Both the position numbers and the translations under genes were made by a program. This document shows positions 58,387 to 64,000 of a stretch of 64,000 nucleotides of DNA, piece by piece. Under the pieces are notes generated by a model that had not been told where the DNA came from, ran no database searches, and saw nothing but the letters and a program-made list of their open reading frames with translations. The stretch's first letter is position 1, and the number at the start of each line of letters is the position of its first letter. This DNA comes from Bradyrhizobium septentrionale. GTDB taxonomy: Bacteria > Pseudomonadota > Alphaproteobacteria > Rhizobiales > Xanthobacteraceae. Location: NCBI RefSeq assembly GCF_011516645.4, contig NZ_CP088285.1, positions 7,458,501-7,522,500 on the forward strand, read 5' to 3'.

Positions 58387-58511
58387 GTTTTGGCCCCATC
58401 AACATCGTCGATCACAAGCCCGTGGCCTGCTGCGGACAGAGAAGAAACGTCGTCAAATCGACTCAATAGCGGTCGACACTTCCTCTCGCCGGGTCTTGAG
58501 AGGTGATTTCG

Positions 58512-58691
58512 ATGCCCATTAACCTGATCGACCTGTCGATGCCGCAGCCGACGCTCGTTCCGAATGATGCCCCTGACATCAGCGACGATGAATGCGTCCG
58601 CCGGCTCGCGAAAGCTGTCGAGGAGCATGATTCCGAGCATCTCGATGAAGTGGCCCGCCTGATCGGCCGGCTTGCCGTCACGATCGAATAG
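58512..58691 (+). CDS. Small conserved hypothetical protein
   Basis: 59 aa (MPINLIDLSMPQPTLVPNDA), acidic, with a C-terminal helix (LDEVARLIGRLAVTIE). Starts after tRNA-Asn, before the PIMT-like gene. No known function; codon use fits the chromosome. Confidence 0.5.
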   Translation: MPINLIDLSMPQPTLVPNDAPDISDDECVRRLAKAVEEHDSEHLDEVARLIGRLAVTIE

Positions 58692-58813
58692 ACGGCACAG
58701 CGGAGCGCATTTTGCACGCCAACGGCGTGTTGCGTTTTGGCGGAGCTTGTTTCAAAAGATGGCCCTGTTCTAGCTTCTCCAGCGGCAATGCCGCGCCTTG
58801 CAGGGTCCAGCCA

Positions 58814-59479
58814 ATGACCGGTTTTTCGACCGCGCGCCAGTACATGGTCGATGGTCAGGTGCGTCCGAGCGACGTGACCGATGATCGCATTCTCGAAGCC
58901 ATGCTGACGGTGCCCCGCGAGGTGTTCGTGCCGGCCAGCAAGCAGGCCCTGGCCTATCTCGACCTCGATCTAGATGTGGCCGAGGGCGGCGCAGCCAAGC
59001 GCTATTTGATCACGCCGGCGCTGCTCGCCAGGATGCTGCAGGCCGCCGAGATCAAGGCCTCCGACCGCGTCCTGGTGGTCGGCTGCGCAACCGGGTACGC
59101 CGCCGCCATCGTGGGGCGCTTCGCCGCCGAGGTCAGCGCGACCGAGAGCGATCCGGCGCTGGCGGCAAAGGCGACCGCAGCGGTCGCCCAGCTCGGGATC
59201 CAGAATGTGACGGTCAAGACCGCAGCGGCCGCCGACGGCGATGCCGCAGGCGCGCCGTTTGACGTCATCGTCCTGAATGGCGCGACCGAGATCATTCCGG
59301 CCGGGCTGTTTGGCCAGCTCAAGGAGGGGGGCCGGCTGGTCGGGGTGTTCGGCCTGACGCCGCCGCCACGGGCCACCCTGGTGACTCGTTCCCACGGCGA
59401 TTTCGGACATCGCGAGCTGTTCGACGCAACGGCCCCCGTTTTGCCCGGATTTGAGCGGCTTCCCGCCTTCGTCTTCTGA
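58814..59479 (+). CDS. Protein-L-isoaspartate O-methyltransferase-like protein
   Basis: 221 aa. Class I methyltransferase with the PIMT layout: N-terminal QVRPSDVTDDRILEAMLTVP, the SAM-binding region VLVVGCATGYAAAIVGRFAA, then FDVIVLNGATEIIPAGLF. PIMTs repair isoaspartyl residues; in this alphaproteobacterial group a PIMT-like protein precedes tolC. The catalytic region differs from canonical Pcm (ALAYLDLDLDV replaces the usual AYxDxPLPIG), so activity is uncertain. Confidence 0.8.
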   Translation: MTGFSTARQYMVDGQVRPSDVTDDRILEAMLTVPREVFVPASKQALAYLDLDLDVAEGGAAKRYLITPALLARMLQAAEIKASDRVLVVGCATGYAAAIVGRFAAEVSATESDPALAAKATAAVAQLGIQNVTVKTAAAADGDAAGAPFDVIVLNGATEIIPAGLFGQLKEGGRLVGVFGLTPPPRATLVTRSHGDFGHRELFDATAPVLPGFERLPAFVF

Positions 59480-59674
59480 CCGTTACCGTGGCCCAGTGGC
59501 TGATAAAATCCCGTTCCGAATCAGAAGTGTGGCCCGTTTGCCCCATGTGAAGAGTTTCGACCGTGATCCGTTGCGGGGTGGTTCCGTTGGCCTTAGCTGC
59601 GGACTAAGGTGAGGCCGGACTCACTTCGACTGAAGCGACCGCCGGACTTACATGCGTGGGGAGACGGCGACTAA

Positions 59675-61075
59675 ATGATTGGATTACCGGGGATGCGAGG
59701 GGTGAAGCTTATCACCGCGGCTGCGACTGCCGTCCTTCTGTTGGCGGAGATGGGCCCTGTGCCCGCACTCGCCGAAACGATCGAGTCCGCGCTGGTGCGG
59801 TCCTACCAGAACAATCCCCAGCTCAACGCACAACGTGCGTTGGTGCGCTCGACTGACGAAAACGTTCCGCAAGCGCTCTCGGGTTACCGCCCGAAGGTCT
59901 CGCTGACCGCGACTGCCGGGGGACAATACACCGATGAGCAATTGACGCCGGGGACCGCGGCTCTATCCGGCGTTAGCAGGCAGCGGAGCGTTGGCATCAC
60001 CGCCAGCCAGTCGCTGTACAACGCGCAGAACGCGCCGAGGGTGCGCGCTGCCGAAAGCCAGGTATCGTCGGCACGTGAAGCTTTGCGTGCGCTCGAGCAG
60101 ACCGTGCTCTTGAGCGCGGCCACCATCTACATGGACTATCTCCGCGACTCCGCCATCGTCGAAGTCCAGCGCAGCAATACGCGCGTGCTGGAACAAACGC
60201 TGAAGCAGACCCAGGACCGCTTCAATGTCGGCGAAGTGACGCGGACCGACGTTGCGCAATCCGAGGCCCAGCTCGCGGCCGGCAAGACCCAGCAACTCAC
60301 CGCGGAATCCAACCTGACGACGACGCGGTCGAACTATCGCCGCATCATCGGCACCGAGCCGCAGAATCTCGCGCCGGGCTCACCGGTCGACCGGTTCCTG
60401 CCGGCGACGCTCTCGGCTGCTGTCGATCTCGGCCTGACCCAGAACCCGAACGTCACCTCCGCGATGTACGGCGTCGACATTAATTACCTGCAGACCAAGG
60501 TTGCCGAGGGCGCGCTGCTGCCGACAGTTGGGCTGCAGTTGTCGGTCAGCCAGGGCTATGAAACGCAGTTGACCGTGTACCGCCTCTTCAATGCCTCGGC
60601 GGGGGTTCAAGTGTCGCTGCCGATCTATCAGGGCGGCGCCGAATACTCGCTGATCCGGCAGTCCAAGGAATCGCTGGCGCAGCAGCGCCAGGTTCTGGAA
60701 CAGACGCGGGATCAGGCGCGCGCCAACGTGGTCACCGCATGGGGCCAGCTGGTCGCCGGCAAATCGCAGGTGGCATCGGCGCAGGCCCAGGTGTCCGCGT
60801 CCGAGATCGCGCTGAACGGCGTCCGTGAAGAGGCCAAGGCCGGCCAACGCACCACGCTCGACGTGCTCAACGCGCAGCAGGCGCTCGTCAACGCCCGCAA
60901 TTCGCTCGTCACCGCGCAGCACGACCGCGTCGTCGCGTCGTACAACGTGCTGAACTACATCGGTCGTCTGTCGCCGCAGGTGATGGGCCTTCCGACCAGT
61001 GTCTACGATCCGAGCGTGCATTATCAGCAGGTTCGTGACAATTGGGCCGGCGTGCGCACGCCCGACGGCCGCTAA
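59675..61075 (+). CDS. tolC: TolC-family outer membrane efflux protein
   Basis: 466 aa, typical length. Signal peptide (MIGLPGMRGVKLITAAATAV, cleavage after ALA), then two outer-membrane efflux repeats: LVRSYQNNPQLNAQRALVRS in the first, TLDVLNAQQALVNARNSLVT in the second. It forms the outer-membrane channel for type I secretion and RND pumps. Between the PIMT-like and popZ genes, a conserved order in the group. Confidence 0.9.
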   Translation: MIGLPGMRGVKLITAAATAVLLLAEMGPVPALAETIESALVRSYQNNPQLNAQRALVRSTDENVPQALSGYRPKVSLTATAGGQYTDEQLTPGTAALSGVSRQRSVGITASQSLYNAQNAPRVRAAESQVSSAREALRALEQTVLLSAATIYMDYLRDSAIVEVQRSNTRVLEQTLKQTQDRFNVGEVTRTDVAQSEAQLAAGKTQQLTAESNLTTTRSNYRRIIGTEPQNLAPGSPVDRFLPATLSAAVDLGLTQNPNVTSAMYGVDINYLQTKVAEGALLPTVGLQLSVSQGYETQLTVYRLFNASAGVQVSLPIYQGGAEYSLIRQSKESLAQQRQVLEQTRDQARANVVTAWGQLVAGKSQVASAQAQVSASEIALNGVREEAKAGQRTTLDVLNAQQALVNARNSLVTAQHDRVVASYNVLNYIGRLSPQVMGLPTSVYDPSVHYQQVRDNWAGVRTPDGR

Positions 61076-61409
61076 ACAGCTTCACGTCATCTTCGCTTGT
61101 CGCGCCATGTTTGTGGTTCTGAGTTAATCAGGACCACGAACTGGCGCGTCTGCTTGCAATCGATAATTGCCCTGACATACCGTTTTGTCGGGCAGCAAGG
61201 CGATTCGCGGCGAGCTGACGCAGCGTGATGACAGGTGCGACGCCACCTGTGATCACGCTGCGTTGGACGACACGAAGCTTGCACAAAGCCTCGGGCGGGC
61301 TTGATCTGGGGACAAGTCGGGCGGGAGCAATGAAATTCTCCGCACGCATCATCGGAACCGGCGAATCCTCTCGGGCTTGATGTAAAATCGTTTCGATGTG
61401 GAGTCGGAG
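61076..61409. other. Intergenic region with a large palindrome
   Basis: 334 bp between tolC and popZ. The main element is an imperfect palindrome at 61219-61262: arms CGCAGCGTGAT and ATCACGCTGCG pair perfectly, then inner ACAGGT/ACCTGT. No gene seen. The popZ promoter should lie to the right of it. Confidence 0.55.
61219..61262. repeat. Long inverted repeat (possible terminator or regulator site)
   Basis: 44 nt: 11-bp outer stem, one mismatch (G-G), 6-bp inner stem, 8-nt loop; adding A at 61218 and T at 61263 makes the outer stem 12 bp. No T tract follows, so it is not a standard terminator for tolC. It could bind a dimeric regulator or fold in RNA. Confidence 0.6.
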
Positions 61410-62144
61410 ATGACGCAACCTGCGAAGGTCCAAGAGCCCTCGATGGAGGAGATCCTGGCGTCGATCCGTCGCATCATTGCCGACGACGAGGCGAAGCCGG
61501 CCGCGGCCGACAAGCCGGCAGCTGCCGCTGCACCGTCGCCGAAGGTCGAGCCGGCACCACCCGCAGCCAAGCCCGTGATCAAGAGCCCGCCGCCCGCACC
61601 ACCCCCGGCCGCGAAGGCCGCCGCGCCCGCGCCGAAGGCACCGCCGCCTGCGCCTGCTGCGGCCAGCAACAGCCAGGACGATATCGATTCGCTGTTGGCG
61701 AGCCTCGACGAGGCGACGCCCGCAGCCGAGATCAGGCCATCGCAGCCCGAAGCCGATGTGTTCGAGCTGACCGACGACATGGCGCTGCCGGACCCGGCAC
61801 CCGCGCCCTCGTTCCGCAAGGTCGAGCCACAGGACGATGTCGAGTTCACGGAAGCCCGGACCCGGGTGCCGGCTTCCGAACCAGCGCGAGAACCTGTCCG
61901 CGAGCCGCCGGCGATCGAGACCGCGCCGATGCAGCAGATCATCTCGGGAACCACGATGCGGGCGGTCGAATCCGCCTTCAACTCGCTGGCCAACACCGTG
62001 CTGAGCAACAATGCCCGGACGCTGGAGGATCTCGTCAAGGAGATGCTGCGGCCGATGCTGAAGTCCTGGCTGGACGACAATTTGCCGGGGCTGGTCGAGC
62101 GGATCGTCAAGGCCGAGATCGAGCGGGTATCCCGCGGGCGGTAA
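61410..62144 (+). CDS. popZ: PopZ-family polar organising protein (DUF2497)
   Basis: 244 aa. N-terminal client-binding helix (PSMEEILASIRRIIADDE), a long Pro/Ala-rich disordered linker and the C-terminal oligomerisation domain (MRAVESAFNSLANTVLSNNA, then LEDLVKEMLRPMLKSWLDDN), exactly the PopZ layout. PopZ self-assembles at the cell pole and tethers ParB/parS in alphaproteobacteria. A GTG start four codons earlier (61398) is possible. Upstream of valS, as usual. Confidence 0.88.
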   Translation: MTQPAKVQEPSMEEILASIRRIIADDEAKPAAADKPAAAAAPSPKVEPAPPAAKPVIKSPPPAPPPAAKAAAPAPKAPPPAPAAASNSQDDIDSLLASLDEATPAAEIRPSQPEADVFELTDDMALPDPAPAPSFRKVEPQDDVEFTEARTRVPASEPAREPVREPPAIETAPMQQIISGTTMRAVESAFNSLANTVLSNNARTLEDLVKEMLRPMLKSWLDDNLPGLVERIVKAEIERVSRGR

Positions 62145-62193
62145 CTCCTGCCGCAGGGGCTTGGCAGCCCTCATTCAGCCCCCAAATGCCCCA

Positions 62194-62228
62194 GAGTTTC
62201 GGTTCCGATTGAATCCGAACCGAAACTC
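62194..62228 (+). terminator. Inverted repeat downstream of popZ
   Basis: GAGTTTCGGTTC and GAACCGAAACTC pair perfectly over 12 bp with an 11-nt spacer, 50 bp after the popZ stop. No run of T immediately after, so it may be a factor-assisted terminator or an mRNA-stabilising structure. Confidence 0.5.
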
Positions 62229-62245
62229 CAGCTTCCTGTTTTGAC

Positions 62246-62289
62246 GCGTTTTCTTCGCGCGAACCGGTGCCCGCTTCGCGCGAAAACGC
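62246..62289. repeat. Bradyrhizobium-type palindromic repeat
   Basis: GCGTTTTC...CGCGCGAACCGGTGCCCGCTT...GCGCGAAAACGC forms a long imperfect hairpin. I recognise the ACGCGTTTTC...CGCGAACCGGT...GCGAAAACGC pattern as a common dispersed palindrome in Bradyrhizobium. Copy number not testable here. Confidence 0.65.
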
Positions 62290-62377
62290 TCTCAACGCCG
62301 TTTTGACGTGCCGGTCCGGTTGACTTGGTGCGCTCCGGCGGCTTTCTAGCCTTTCCCATGGTCCACAGCGCATTGTC

Positions 62378-64000
<1,623 letters not shown>

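Overview
The window reads as a high-GC alphaproteobacterial chromosome, most probably Bradyrhizobium or a close relative. Supporting this are the epmA-epmB pair, a PopZ-type polar protein gene sitting between tolC and valS, Bradyrhizobium-style palindromic intergenic repeats, and many small single-membrane proteins of that genus. No species can be named from the sequence alone.

Three regions are visible. (1) Left chromosomal flank, 1-11,370: EF-P modification genes (epmA, epmB), a TetR-EamA exporter pair with matching operators, a DAHP synthase gene behind an aromatic-rich leader peptide and terminator (an attenuator), an HdeD-like and a PrsW-like membrane protein, a TauE/SafE permease, an M20 amidohydrolase, small envelope proteins, and tRNA-Glu. 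(2) A roughly 44 kb siphovirus-like prophage between tRNA-Glu and tRNA-Cys (about 11,371-55,579). (3) Right chromosomal flank, 55,580-64,000: tRNA-Cys, a TetR/DUF1772 divergent pair with two operators, tRNA-Asn, a PIMT-like methyltransferase, tolC, popZ and the 5' part of valS.

The prophage order is: left-end cargo (a frameshifted DUF6932-type gene plus a 320-aa partner); a leftward cluster of four tiny overlapping genes; a LexA-like (HTH plus S24) repressor surrounded by five CGGA-N4-TCCG operators and one parS-like 16-mer; a rightward early operon with start/stop overlaps (DUF2312, HNH, MT-A70 methyltransferase and others); a replication initiator with repeats inside its own coding sequence that look like an origin; a NusG paralogue followed by a hairpin array; an HNH/terminase/portal/protease/capsid head module; connector and tail genes with a G/GT-type overlap; tape measure; tail tip and fibres; and lysis genes (endolysin with C-terminal membrane helix, nested spanins). 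Three cassettes of lower GC and Bradyrhizobium-like small genes split the structural modules (27.3-29.1, 39.5-40.8, 49.3-50.4 kb), and more cargo lies at the right end (53.3-55.4 kb). No integrase gene and no att repeat could be found.

Working together, the repressor and its operators would hold lysogeny. The early operon leads to the replication gene and the NusG-like protein, which is placed to let RNA polymerase read through hairpins into the late genes. Stem-loops after the capsid, decoration-like and tail-tube genes could set their mRNA levels. The most interesting leads are the putative origin inside the initiator gene, the parS-like site beside the repressor operators, the NusG/hairpin arrangement, the DUF6932 two-gene cassette, the aromatic attenuator of the DAHP synthase gene, and the RlpA cassette that left a duplicated gene end.
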